From positions 245,658 to 309,657 of the forward strand of contig NZ_QRHC01000007.1 in assembly GCF_003415655.1 (NCBI RefSeq): a DNA stretch of 64,000 bases. The letters are read 5' to 3'. A program made the translations under genes and the position numbers. The DNA comes from Vibrio maerlii. Its GTDB lineage: Bacteria; Pseudomonadota; Gammaproteobacteria; Enterobacterales; Vibrionaceae. The notes under the pieces are model-generated. The model was given only the letters and a program-made list of their open reading frames with translations. It searched no databases and was not told where the DNA came from. Numbering within the stretch: the stretch's first letter is position 1; each line of letters starts with the position of its first letter. This document shows positions 27,370 through 35,713 of this stretch, piece by piece.

Positions 27370-27417
27370 TCGCAAATTATATCGTTCCCGAATTCATTCG
27401 AAATGATGAATTAATTG

Positions 27418-27456
27418 AAGCCATTGGGTTGTGAAACCCAATGGCTTTTCTTTTTT
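27418..27456 (+). terminator. Terminator of aroG
   Basis: A 13-bp stem, AAGCCATTGGGTT (27418-27430) with AACCCAATGGCTT (27435-27447), has a 4-nt loop, then TTCTTTTTTC. An open frame that starts here and runs into dbpA is an artefact. Confidence 0.88.
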
Positions 27457-27525
27457 CTGGCTTATGCTTCACAATTAGGCATAATACCGCACCCGCTAAA
27501 CGCGCAATACCTTGAGGAAACGCCA

Positions 27526-28902
27526 GTGACAACGCCATTTTCGACACTACCACTTAAAGAAGAACTACTTAGCACTCTTGATTCACTGGGCTACAGCTCT
27601 ATGACTCAAATTCAAGAGCAAGCATTGCCTATGGTGTTAGCGGGCAAAGATGTCATTGGTCAAGGTAAGACGGGGTCAGGTAAAACCGCGGCGTTTGGTT
27701 TGGGTGTGCTTTCTAACCTTAATGTAAAGCGCTTTCGTGTGCAGTCGCTTGTATTGTGCCCAACTCGTGAGCTTGCTGATCAAGTTGCAAAAGAGATCCG
27801 CACACTGGCGCGCGGTATCCACAACATTAAGGTGTTAACGCTATGTGGTGGTATGCCAATGGGGCCGCAGATTGGCTCGTTAGAGCATGGGGCACATATT
27901 CTGGTGGGCACTCCGGGTCGTATTCTTGATCACCTAGTCAAAGGTCGTATTAATCTAGACGAACTCAATACTTTGGTATTGGATGAAGCGGACCGTATGC
28001 TAGAGATGGGGTTCCAAGAAGCGTTGGATGAGATAATCGGTCAAGCACCTGCTGATCGCCAAACTCTTCTGTTCAGTGCGACTTTCCCGACAGAGATCAA
28101 ATCAATTGCCGACCGCATTATGCGCAATCCTGAACTGGTGAAAGTAGAATCGACACACCAAACGACTTCGATTGCACAGAAGTTTTACCAAGTTGAATCG
28201 ACGGAGCAGCGAGATGAAGTATTAGAAAGCTTGTTGCTGACATACAAGCCCGAGTCTTCAGTCGTGTTCTGTAATACTAAGCGTGAAGTTCAGAATGTAA
28301 CCGATGAACTTCACCATAAAGGCTTTAGTGTGATTGAACTACATGGTGACATGGAACAGCGTGAACGTGATCAAGCATTAATCCAGTTTGCGAATAAGAG
28401 TGTCTCTATTCTCGTGGCGACTGACGTGGCAGCGCGCGGTCTTGATGTTGATAATTTAGACGCTGTATTCAACTTTGAACTGACTCGTGACCCTGAAGTT
28501 CATGTTCATCGCATTGGGCGTACCGGTCGTGCAGGCAGCAAGGGTATCGCATTTAGTTTCTTTACTGAGAAAGAACAGTATCGTGTTGCTCGTATTGAAG
28601 AGTACATGGATATCGAGGTTAAGCCAGAAGCGCTGCCTGAAAAAATATATGAAAAGCCATTCTACGCACCGATGGTGACGATCCAAATTTTAGGTGGCAA
28701 GAAAGCGAAGATTCGTCCTGGCGATATTATCGGTGCATTAACTAAAGAAGCCGGTATCGATTTCAACAAAATTGGCAAAATCAATGTGAAAGCGATGCAG
28801 TCTTACGTTGCTGTCGAACATTCAGTAGTAAAAGTGGCAATGAAGCAGCTTTCAAATGGTCGGTTGAAAGGCAAACCATCAAAGGCTCGAGTCCTTAAAT
28901 AG
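27526..28902 (+). CDS. dbpA: ATP-dependent RNA helicase DbpA
   Basis: A DEAD-box helicase that acts in late 50S ribosome assembly by binding hairpin 92 of 23S rRNA. It has 458 residues from GTG 27526 (GAGG 8 nt upstream), practically the length of E. coli DbpA. Motifs in order: Q-motif region MTQIQEQALP, motif I GKTGSGKT, PTRELA, DEAD, SAT, ARGLDVDNLDAV and HRIGRTGRAG. The C-terminal domain VTIQILGGKKAKIRPGDIIG is the DbpA-type RNA-binding module that gives specificity. It sits alone between two terminators. Confidence 0.93.
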   Translation: MTTPFSTLPLKEELLSTLDSLGYSSMTQIQEQALPMVLAGKDVIGQGKTGSGKTAAFGLGVLSNLNVKRFRVQSLVLCPTRELADQVAKEIRTLARGIHNIKVLTLCGGMPMGPQIGSLEHGAHILVGTPGRILDHLVKGRINLDELNTLVLDEADRMLEMGFQEALDEIIGQAPADRQTLLFSATFPTEIKSIADRIMRNPELVKVESTHQTTSIAQKFYQVESTEQRDEVLESLLLTYKPESSVVFCNTKREVQNVTDELHHKGFSVIELHGDMEQRERDQALIQFANKSVSILVATDVAARGLDVDNLDAVFNFELTRDPEVHVHRIGRTGRAGSKGIAFSFFTEKEQYRVARIEEYMDIEVKPEALPEKIYEKPFYAPMVTIQILGGKKAKIRPGDIIGALTKEAGIDFNKIGKINVKAMQSYVAVEHSVVKVAMKQLSNGRLKGKPSKARVLK

Positions 28903-28929
28903 CCCGACAAACACCCTAGAAAAATATTC

Positions 28930-28958
28930 AAAAGCAGCTTTTTTAGCTGCTTTTGTTT
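28930..28958 (+). terminator. Terminator of dbpA
   Basis: A 10-bp stem, AAAAGCAGCT (28930-28939) with AGCTGCTTTT (28945-28954), has a T-only loop and is followed by GTTTTA. Confidence 0.8.
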
Positions 28959-29080
28959 TATATTTAATCGTTATGGGTTTAGTTAACAAACTGAGAAAAT
29001 AAAATTAACAACTGTGTTGTTTACAGTATGACTGAGTGTTAAAGTTCTAATGAATATAGCACACTGTAAATGGACTTATT

Positions 29081-30331
29081 ATGTGGCGGCTCTTGCCTCT
29101 AGCACTGTTAGCATCATCAAGCCTCTCAGCCCAAGACTGGGCTATTTCTGGTTTTGGTAGTCTAGGGTACTCATACGATGATTCCGATGATGTTGGCAAC
29201 ATTCGCAGTGCAAATCAGTATCAATCAGATTTAGATGAAGGGAGTTGGAAACACTCAAGTAATGCAGCCCTTCAGCTCGATTATTTCTTCTCAGAACAAT
29301 GGTCAGCGACGGCTCAAGCGCTATACGAACCTTCCAACCATTATCACGATGCTATTGATTATTTGAACCTTGGTTTTATCCAATATAACCCAAATCAAAA
29401 GTGGTCATTGAAGGCGGGGCGATTCGCTCCAAATATCTATATTGCATCAGATAGCCGTAATATCGATTTTGCTCACTTATGGGCTTATCCAGTGAAAGAG
29501 GTTTATGGTTTTCAGGGGTTTAATTCGATTGACGGTGTTAGCGCAACACGCTATTGGGAGACAGATCAGTTTCTTTATTCATTGACACTGCAATACGGTA
29601 ACGGGAAGTTTTATTATCCAAGAAACAGCAGTAGCCATGTGGAAGTTACCGCTGATAATGCGTGGCTGACCAACTTTAGGGTTTCTCATGGCAATTGGAA
29701 TCATAATATTGCTGTTGCCATTGTCAAAGATGTTAGCGCAGGATGGGATGATCAAACCCAGCATGAGATCGACGCACTGGAAGCGATCAAAGATGCTCCG
29801 AACACTCCTGAAAATATACGTGTAGATGCGCAAAATTATCTCAATAATTTTCAGTTAGATGAGAACACCACACACTATTACTTTATCGGTAGCCAATACT
29901 TCGACGGCGAATGGTTATTTCAAGTTGAGTTAAACAAGTTGGAATCTGAATCAGGATTGACCCCCATTGGATATGGCGGCTATGCCATGTTAGGTCGTAC
30001 GTTTGGTAACCTAACACCCTATGGGATTGTCAGTACTTTTATCCCCAAAGATGGCCCTGTTGAAACCACTAGTGTGTGGGGAGCTGACGGCAGCGACCTG
30101 CAGCTGTACAACGAGATGGCTGCGTTGAACAGTAACGTGAATCGGGTTGATCAAACAACGCTTTCATTGGGAGTACGCTATGACATAGCAACCAACATAG
30201 CACTCAAGTTCCAGTTTGATGCGGTTAATATTGAGGATTATGGTTATGGGCTTTGGTATGCCGATCCTCGAAGCATGCAGAAGGGACAAACGATCCATGT
30301 CTACACCGCTAGCCTGAACTACGTGTTCTAG
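29081..30331 (+). CDS. Porin-like outer-membrane protein, first gene of a GGDEF operon
   Basis: A 416-residue protein. It has a signal peptide (MWRLLPLALLASSSLSAQD), then a 16-18 strand beta-barrel pattern with Tyr/Trp-rich girdles, and ends in SLNYVF with the C-terminal Phe recognised by the BAM machinery. The text WAISGFGSLGYSYDDSDD resembles the first strand of general or phosphate-type porins. It is followed 10 nt later by a small binding-protein-like gene and then by a GGDEF gene. I infer that barrel, periplasmic protein and cyclase act as one sensing unit. No substrate can be assigned. Confidence 0.7.
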   Translation: MWRLLPLALLASSSLSAQDWAISGFGSLGYSYDDSDDVGNIRSANQYQSDLDEGSWKHSSNAALQLDYFFSEQWSATAQALYEPSNHYHDAIDYLNLGFIQYNPNQKWSLKAGRFAPNIYIASDSRNIDFAHLWAYPVKEVYGFQGFNSIDGVSATRYWETDQFLYSLTLQYGNGKFYYPRNSSSHVEVTADNAWLTNFRVSHGNWNHNIAVAIVKDVSAGWDDQTQHEIDALEAIKDAPNTPENIRVDAQNYLNNFQLDENTTHYYFIGSQYFDGEWLFQVELNKLESESGLTPIGYGGYAMLGRTFGNLTPYGIVSTFIPKDGPVETTSVWGADGSDLQLYNEMAALNSNVNRVDQTTLSLGVRYDIATNIALKFQFDAVNIEDYGYGLWYADPRSMQKGQTIHVYTASLNYVF

Positions 30332-30341
30332 GGTGGAACTC

Positions 30342-30758
30342 ATGAAATGGCGTTTGTTGGTATTCATCTTAACGATCATCGCTAGCTTTTCCGCTTTGGC
30401 GGACATACACGTTATTGTGAATAGCGAAATGCCTATTGAACAAGTCAGCCAATCCAAACTAAAGAACTTATATCTTGGCAAAACTAATCAGATAGATGGT
30501 ACGTTCGTTTCAGGCTTAATTGATAGAGAAGGCGACACTAAAGCTATTTTCTATAAGACGCTGACCGGTCTATCCCTGGGACAAGTCAACGCCTATTGGG
30601 CTCGACTTCGTTTCTCTGGTCGTAAAAAAGCCCCGATAGAAATTGGCTCGCAAGAACGACTCGAAGCTTTACTTATCGAGAATGAGCATGTGATCGGTTA
30701 TTCCGTGTTAAAGCCACAAACTAAAAATCTCAAGGTAATATTGACTCTGCATGAATAA
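30342..30758 (+). CDS. Periplasmic phosphate-binding-protein-like (PBP) small protein
   Basis: A 138-residue secreted protein with signal peptide KWRLLVFILTIIASFSALA and a mature part starting DIHVIVNSEMPIEQVSQSKL. The pattern 'LKNLYLGKTNQIDGTFVSGL...REGDTKAIFYKTLTG' and 'YWARLRFSGRKKAP' is that of small phosphate ABC transporter substrate-binding-like proteins, which have only one lobe of a full binding protein. A GTG at 30333 is possible, but ATG 30342 directly follows GGGTGGA. Its stop overlaps the GGDEF gene start by 8 nt. It probably modulates the sensor domain of that cyclase. Confidence 0.72.
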   Translation: MKWRLLVFILTIIASFSALADIHVIVNSEMPIEQVSQSKLKNLYLGKTNQIDGTFVSGLIDREGDTKAIFYKTLTGLSLGQVNAYWARLRFSGRKKAPIEIGSQERLEALLIENEHVIGYSVLKPQTKNLKVILTLHE

Positions 30759-31962
30759 GTATCCGACGCTACTTAGTCACTTCATGAAATTCTTTCTTTT
30801 CGGTGCATTTCTCTATATGTGCCTTGCCTTTATTATTGGCTATGAACGAGAACAACGAAATATTGAAGAGGTACATACCGAGTTAATAGAAAAGCTCGCC
30901 TTAACGGTTTCTAAGTCCGCTGCTATCGCTTTGTTCGTCAATAGCGAGGAGATTGCTAATGAGGTGACCTCTGCATTACTGCTACATGACGAGATTGCCG
31001 GTGTTGCAATTGGTCATTCGAAGTCGATTCCTTTTGAAAAGCAAACTTTCCATCAAGGTTATACTCATGAAGGAGTTATGACTTTTTCTCTTAATTCGCC
31101 AGTAGATGGAATTGGGATCGGTTATCTAACCATTTATCCAGACACACAGGTACTGAATGAGCGGAGCCGTACCTCATTGCAAGTGCAACTTAAACGACAA
31201 TTCATTCAGTTTGTCATTATGCTGTTGTTGGTTCTTCTAGGTGTTCGAAGTTTGGTCATTGAACCTTTACGGCGATTCGCAGCAAAGGTATCACTGCTCA
31301 AACCGGGTGATGGCCTATTTTTTGAAACGCAATCTGAAGCGACAAGCCGTGAAGTTGCCATGGTCATGGATAGCTTTAACCGCTTTTCCAACTCATCAGT
31401 AGCAATGATCGAGCGTGAGAGAGGGCTAAGAAGCAAGATCGAGAGGATGGAATCTCACTATCGAAATCTTGCATTGGTTGACCCGCTTACTCAGCTCGCA
31501 AGTCGTTACGGTAGCGAACGTTTTATCGAAGAAAACCTGACGCCAGTGAATGGCTTTGCGTTGTTTATCTTGGATTTGGACGGGTTTAAAAGTGTGAACG
31601 ATTGCTTTGGTCACCAAGCGGGTGACAAGGTGCTTATACAAGTAGCGGATCGATTGTCTAAGTTAACTCCTAAAAATGGGCTAGCGGCGCGATTGGGTGG
31701 TGATGAGTTGTTAGTGACTATTCCATGTAATGAGAAGCCTGACGATGAAACCTTACTGGCGTTAGCACAAGAATTCATTAACGCAATATCCCAGCCGGTT
31801 GACTTGCAAAGCAATCAAGAAGTAAGCGTAGGGTGCAGCATAGGGATCTCTTTTGATACATCAGAGAGCTTCAATTTATCAAAAACGATGAAGCAAGCGG
31901 ATGAAGCGCTCTATTCAATTAAAAACAATGGTAAGAATGGTGCGAGAATACATCGAGATTGA
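30751..31962 (+). CDS. Membrane diguanylate cyclase with periplasmic sensor (GGDEL)
   Basis: A 403-residue protein: a membrane helix (about 11-31), a periplasmic domain of about 115 residues (SKSAAIALFVNSEEIANEV start), a second helix (QFIQFVIMLLLVLLGV), a HAMP-like linker, and a GGDEF domain. The signature reads GGDEL at 316, a mild change from GGDEF. DLDGFKSVNDCFGHQAGD upstream carries the metal and GTP binding residues, so activity is likely. Its start lies inside the end of the binding-protein gene, which strongly couples the two. The layout recalls envelope-sensing cyclase operons where a periplasmic partner controls the cyclase; this is an inference. Confidence 0.85.
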   Translation: MNKYPTLLSHFMKFFLFGAFLYMCLAFIIGYEREQRNIEEVHTELIEKLALTVSKSAAIALFVNSEEIANEVTSALLLHDEIAGVAIGHSKSIPFEKQTFHQGYTHEGVMTFSLNSPVDGIGIGYLTIYPDTQVLNERSRTSLQVQLKRQFIQFVIMLLLVLLGVRSLVIEPLRRFAAKVSLLKPGDGLFFETQSEATSREVAMVMDSFNRFSNSSVAMIERERGLRSKIERMESHYRNLALVDPLTQLASRYGSERFIEENLTPVNGFALFILDLDGFKSVNDCFGHQAGDKVLIQVADRLSKLTPKNGLAARLGGDELLVTIPCNEKPDDETLLALAQEFINAISQPVDLQSNQEVSVGCSIGISFDTSESFNLSKTMKQADEALYSIKNNGKNGARIHRD

Positions 31963-31974
31963 AGATTGTGAGAG

Positions 31975-32007
31975 AGAACAAAGCCAAGCCGAATGCCTGG
32001 CTGTTCT
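31975..32007. terminator. Possible bidirectional terminator between GGDEF and TetR genes
   Basis: Broken stem: AGAAC/GTTCT (31975-31979 with 32003-32007) and AGCCA/TGGCT (31982-31986 with 31998-32002), with a two-base bulge. It lies between convergent genes. Tail is weak. Confidence 0.4.
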
Positions 32008-32010
32008 ATA

Positions 32011-32619
32011 TTAGGTGGTTTGGTAAGCTTTTAAAAAGTTACGCACAGCTGTCTCAATTGCTAGCTCGAATGTCTCTTGTGATGCAGGAGCCTCATGCGC
32101 AATGAGTTGAGGCCAAAAGACAATTGCTTTGATGCTACCGAAGAATTGCTCAACAGCCATTTCGATGTTTTCAATCTCAAGGGCACCATGTTTTATGGCT
32201 TCATTGAGCCAGTCGTTTAAGCCATAGGTTTGTTCAATCTCGGCAAAACGTTGTCTTAGCAGCTCGGATATTTCTGGGCAACGAATGCATTCAGACATGA
32301 CGAGTCTTGCTGTCAGCTGAAAATCATTGGTCGTCACATAACACATCTTTTTAAGTGTCAGTCTTGTTAACTGAGCATCGAGAGGCTCGGTTTCGACAAA
32401 GCGTAACTCTTCTTGTCCGTCATAACGACACATTAGCTTGTCGACAATGACCTTAAACAGGGCGTGTTTATTTGGGAAGTATTTGTACAGTGTGCGTTTT
32501 GATACACCGGCATGCTTTGAGATGCCTTCCATACTAGCTTGATGCACTCCTTTTTGTGAAAACACTTCGATTGCAGAACGAATGATATCGTCTTGTTTTA
32601 TATCACTGACTTTAGCCAC
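32011..32619 (-). CDS. TetR-family transcriptional regulator
   Basis: A 202-residue regulator. The N-terminal helix-turn-helix is typical: IIRSAIEVFSQKGVHQASMEGISKHAGVSKRTLYKYFPNK spans about 12-51 (quoted only in part as GVSKRTLYKYFPNK). The C-terminal ligand domain is mostly helical and unassigned. A near-perfect palindrome, 32639-32652, lies 20 nt upstream of the ATG and is a likely autoregulatory site. No efflux pump is next to it; the neighbours are a convergent GGDEF gene and a divergent peptidase, so the target is open. Confidence 0.85.
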   Translation of the reverse strand: MAKVSDIKQDDIIRSAIEVFSQKGVHQASMEGISKHAGVSKRTLYKYFPNKHALFKVIVDKLMCRYDGQEELRFVETEPLDAQLTRLTLKKMCYVTTNDFQLTARLVMSECIRCPEISELLRQRFAEIEQTYGLNDWLNEAIKHGALEIENIEMAVEQFFGSIKAIVFWPQLIAHEAPASQETFELAIETAVRNFLKAYQTT

Positions 32620-32638
32620 GTCAGATACCTCAAATACT

Positions 32639-32652
32639 AAACGGTACTGTTT
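32639..32652. promoter_or_regulatory. Palindrome upstream of tetR-type gene
   Basis: AAACGGTACTGTTT is an inverted repeat of AAACnGTAC with one unmatched pair. The size and place, just before the regulator start, fit a TetR operator. Inferred. Confidence 0.45.
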
Positions 32653-32791
32653 ACTTTTCGAGTATACCCCAAGCTTTGTATCTGTGAATAGCTCTGTTGG
32701 AAGAAGAATTTGGAATATTTTGACAATTGTATTAATTGGTTAAATAGTCATCAAATTAAGGGTTTAGTGTACTCAATAGGAGGGTTTCTTA

Positions 32792-32866
32792 ATGAAATGT
32801 CGTTTTGTTAACCTTACTCAATATATTCTCGCTATGAATGCTGCTACAATCCGCGTCCCTTGGTAA
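32792..32866 (+). CDS. Possible 24-aa leader peptide
   Basis: ATG 32792 has a perfect AGGAGGG seven nt upstream and opens a 24-codon frame (starts MKCRFVNLTQY, ends TIRVPW) that stops 24 nt before the M23 peptidase gene. An extended -10 sequence (TGCTACAAT, 32842-32850) lies inside the frame, so a second promoter may skip it. It could be a leader peptide or a chance frame. No family is known to me. Confidence 0.3.
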   Translation: MKCRFVNLTQYILAMNAATIRVPW

Positions 32867-32890
32867 TTTGAGTCACTATTACAACACATC

Positions 32891-33856
32891 ATGAAAGATC
32901 GAGTAGTAATTTCTATATCTTCTGCAAAAGGCACTAAAGAATTTAACCTGAGCAAATGGGTTGCGCGTAGTTTACGAGGCCTTGGTGTTGCGGTTTTTTC
33001 TGGCCTGGTAGGTGCAGGTGTATCGATTTATTACCTAATGGATGAGGTAGATTTCGCTAAGAATAAGCAAGTTGAACTGGAGTCTAAATCGAATTCATTG
33101 ATTGAAGAAGTTGAGAATCTTCAAGAGCTTAAAGTTAACTTAGAGACAGACTTACTTGAGCGTGAAGAACGCATTACTTTTGTTTCTGACCGTCTCGGTG
33201 AGCTAGAGCGAGTTTTAGGCTTTGAAGTTGATGAAGTAGGTGAGGAGCTTGAAAGTCGATTAGATGCCGCTGCGATTACCTCTTCAGTAAGAACGGTAAT
33301 GCTGACTCAAATTCCTAATGGTGCCCCGGTAATGGATAGCTATATTTCATCGGGCTTTGGTAAGCGAAAACACCCTGTTAGCGGCAAATTCCGTATGCAC
33401 CGCGGTACCGATTTTGGTGTGAATATTGGTACGCCAATTTATGCTCCGGCCGATGGGGTGATTGAAGTAACCCGACCGAGCAACAAAGGCTCGGGTAACT
33501 ATCTTCGAATGCAGCATTCCTATGGCTTTACTAGCTCATATTCGCACCTGCAAAAATTTGCTGTTAAGAGCGGTGATTTTGTTAGGAAGGGCGACTTGAT
33601 CGCTTATTCTGGAAACAGCGGTTTATCCTCTGGTCCGCATCTGCATTACGAAATCCGGTTTGTTGGTCGAGCATTGAACCCATATGATTTTATCAAGTGG
33701 GATATGGATAACTTTGAAACCATATTTGCTAAGGTGAAAACAGTACACTGGGATTCATTGGTGAATCGAGTTGAAGAGGGCGTAAGCAAGCATCTCCAAC
33801 TATCCTCTCAATATGTTGCCCGAACAGATGATGATAGTGCGACTAACATAAATTAA
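32891..33856 (+). CDS. M23 (LytM) peptidoglycan endopeptidase, membrane anchored
   Basis: A 321-residue protein: short cytosolic tail, one membrane helix (about 30-50), a coiled coil (about 55-105, rich in Glu/Leu/Lys), and a LytM domain. Zinc-site motifs are complete: HRGTDFG (H and D ligands) and GPHLHYEIR (catalytic and third ligand His). It should cut peptide cross-links in the murein during growth or division, like the Shy/Mep type enzymes of vibrios. The ribosome site before ATG 32891 is weak; a tiny frame with a perfect site precedes it. A terminator follows. Confidence 0.87.
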   Translation: MKDRVVISISSAKGTKEFNLSKWVARSLRGLGVAVFSGLVGAGVSIYYLMDEVDFAKNKQVELESKSNSLIEEVENLQELKVNLETDLLEREERITFVSDRLGELERVLGFEVDEVGEELESRLDAAAITSSVRTVMLTQIPNGAPVMDSYISSGFGKRKHPVSGKFRMHRGTDFGVNIGTPIYAPADGVIEVTRPSNKGSGNYLRMQHSYGFTSSYSHLQKFAVKSGDFVRKGDLIAYSGNSGLSSGPHLHYEIRFVGRALNPYDFIKWDMDNFETIFAKVKTVHWDSLVNRVEEGVSKHLQLSSQYVARTDDDSATNIN

Positions 33857-33864
33857 TTCGTACT

Positions 33865-33898
33865 AAACCCGATTATCGAAAGATGGTCGGGTTTTTTT
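33865..33898 (+). terminator. Terminator of M23 peptidase gene
   Basis: Stem AAACCCGA (33865-33872) with TCGGGTTT (33887-33894), inner ATC-GAAA-GAT tetraloop hairpin, then TTTT. Confidence 0.82.
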
Positions 33899-33954
33899 AC
33901 GTTTTGTGTATTGATGGATTAACCGCCACCTAACCTTTGATTATGTAAGGTTAA

Positions 33955-34803
33955 TTGACAGATCGTTACGAAAATATATACCATCAAAGCGACATTCCAC
34001 ACAGTAGGAAGATAAGTGTGAAAAAGAACTCCCGCCATTTGCATCCCTCAGTTCATATCGAGCAACCTGCCGAAGTATTCATGAACTTCGATGCTTTTTT
34101 GTCGAACACGGAAACACGAGTACATAGCCATGACTGGGGGCAGATTCAATTAATCAGTGGCGGTATATTAGAAATGCATGCAGAGAACATTCGTTTCCTA
34201 GCGCCACCTCATTTGGCGATATGGGTACCTGCAGGTGTCGTGCATCATAGCTACAACCGAAAGCCTCTTGAGTACTGTTCAATGAACATTCCTTCAGAAT
34301 TAACGAAGAACTTTCCCGAGCGAACGAGCCTAATTAAGGTGACACCGATCGTTTCTGCCATTATTGAGGACTTTCGTCGTCGCGAGATCAGTACGGCTTC
34401 AACGGAGCAAGACAAACGTTTGGTGCAGGTTCTCGTGGATCAACTCTCAGCTCAGCAGCAAGACCAGCACTTCTTACCTTCATCATCGAACAAGTATCTC
34501 GCGCCAATACTTAAGCATGTGGAAGAAAATCCGACAGACGTAACGACACTCAAAGAGTGGGCTGAAAAAGTACATACAACCGAGCGAACACTTGCGAGAT
34601 ATTGTCAGAGTGAATTAGGGATGAGTTTCACTGAATGGCGTTTAAGGGTTCGTTATGTGTATTCTATGGATCTGCTACGCTCTGGTAGCTCAGTAAAAGA
34701 AGTGGCATTGACACTAGGCTATAATCAAGCCAGCCCATTTATCTCAATGTTCAAGAAATACTCTGGCGTTACACCAGAGCAATATAAGCATCGTTTGTTG
34801 TAG
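33955..34803 (+). CDS. AraC-family regulator with cupin sensor domain
   Basis: A 282-residue regulator. The N-terminal cupin half has VHSHDWGQIQLISGG and WVPAGVVHHSY, whose His residues form the usual cupin pocket. The C-terminal half has two helix-turn-helix motifs (TLKEWAEKVHTTERTLARY; SVKEVALTLGYNQASPFISM). The start is a TTG at 33955 with AAGG five nt upstream; no better ATG precedes the cupin, although the ATG at 34081 would remove part of it. It is convergent with the SGNH hydrolase gene. Its target is unknown. Confidence 0.83.
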   Translation: MTDRYENIYHQSDIPHSRKISVKKNSRHLHPSVHIEQPAEVFMNFDAFLSNTETRVHSHDWGQIQLISGGILEMHAENIRFLAPPHLAIWVPAGVVHHSYNRKPLEYCSMNIPSELTKNFPERTSLIKVTPIVSAIIEDFRRREISTASTEQDKRLVQVLVDQLSAQQQDQHFLPSSSNKYLAPILKHVEENPTDVTTLKEWAEKVHTTERTLARYCQSELGMSFTEWRLRVRYVYSMDLLRSGSSVKEVALTLGYNQASPFISMFKKYSGVTPEQYKHRLL

Positions 34804-34845
34804 GGGCTTGACCTAAAAAACGGCGACGATCTTGAGGTGAGTCCG

Positions 34846-35466
34846 CTACAAAATTGTCGGTATACGCTGTGCAAGAATATCAGCAAATTTCTTATGTTGA
34901 TCAGCTTGCCAGTGGATACCTTCTTTTGGGCAAGGCTGGATTTGAGTCGCCGCATCGAAGAAGTGACAACCTAATTCTTCAGAACGAAGGTGATAATAAT
35001 AGCCGAGCTCTTTAGATTTCGCCTCAGCTCCAGCAAATCCCTCTTTTGATGGATCAACCTCAAGAACATGGGTGGGTGATACTAACAATACTTGAGGTGG
35101 TTTTTGCATAAAATTGTGCTGATAATTTTGTATCAATGTCACGAGTCGTGCCGCACCTTTAGATATGTCGCTCGCGGTAACATTGAATCGCGATTTTAAG
35201 TCGTTGGTTCCTAGCATCAATACGACGAAATCAGGGTGATGACTCTCGATGCATGGTAGAAGATAATCTAGCCCTTTTTTACCTGCTTCATACGGATCTT
35301 CTAATACTGTCGTCCTGCTGTTTAAGCCTTCCTCAATAACTAGATATCCTTCTGGTAGTTTAGACTGCAACAGCCTTGTCCAACGCTCTTCGTGGTTGTA
35401 TCTACGTGGTAGATCAGGCGAGCACCCCCAAGTGTTTGAATCACCGAAGCATAAAATTGATTTCAT
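34846..35466 (-). CDS. SGNH/GDSL-family hydrolase
   Basis: A 206-residue hydrolase with all four blocks: GDSN (nucleophile Ser, ILCFGDSNTWGCSPD), the Gly of block II (EGLNSRTT), GTND (block III, MLGTNDLKSRF) and a C-terminal Asp/His pair in KEGIHWQADQHKKFAD. It resembles the acyl/aryl-esterase group acting on small acetyl or acyl esters. It has no signal peptide, so it is cytosolic. A longer frame to 35544 is open, but ATG 35466 begins just before the first conserved strand. The ribosome site is poor. Confidence 0.85.
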   Translation of the reverse strand: MKSILCFGDSNTWGCSPDLPRRYNHEERWTRLLQSKLPEGYLVIEEGLNSRTTVLEDPYEAGKKGLDYLLPCIESHHPDFVVLMLGTNDLKSRFNVTASDISKGAARLVTLIQNYQHNFMQKPPQVLLVSPTHVLEVDPSKEGFAGAEAKSKELGYYYHLRSEELGCHFFDAATQIQPCPKEGIHWQADQHKKFADILAQRIPTIL

Positions 35467-35635
35467 AATAAATATAATGGTTATCCTGTGGGATATATAT
35501 TGTATGACAAATGAAGCTGGTTTTGTTAATTCACTGTCAGGCATCGACCTGAGTGAACCATTACCAAAGCGGCTGAGGGTAATACGTTGGCCTATCGTGG
35601 CAATGACTTCTCATCGAAACTTGCTACAAACCATT

Positions 35636-35665
35636 AAAAAAGCCAATTGCTAACGCAGTTGGCTT
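35636..35665 (-). terminator. Terminator of M14-type deacylase gene
   Basis: An 11-bp stem with one G-T pair, AAGCCAATTGC (35640-35650) with GCAGTTGGCTT (35655-35665). On the - strand TTTTTT follows. It ends the gene that stops at 35714. Confidence 0.78.
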
Positions 35666-35713
35666 AGTATAAAACTGTCAACGTATTTTAGGACGAGGCA
35701 CTAACGGCTAAGA

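Noticed and set aside
35504..35653. 49-codon + strand frame (starts MTNEAGFVNSLSG) between the SGNH and M14-type genes
   Set aside because: Weak ribosome site, and the stop lies in the loop of a - strand terminator. Not supported, though not excluded.
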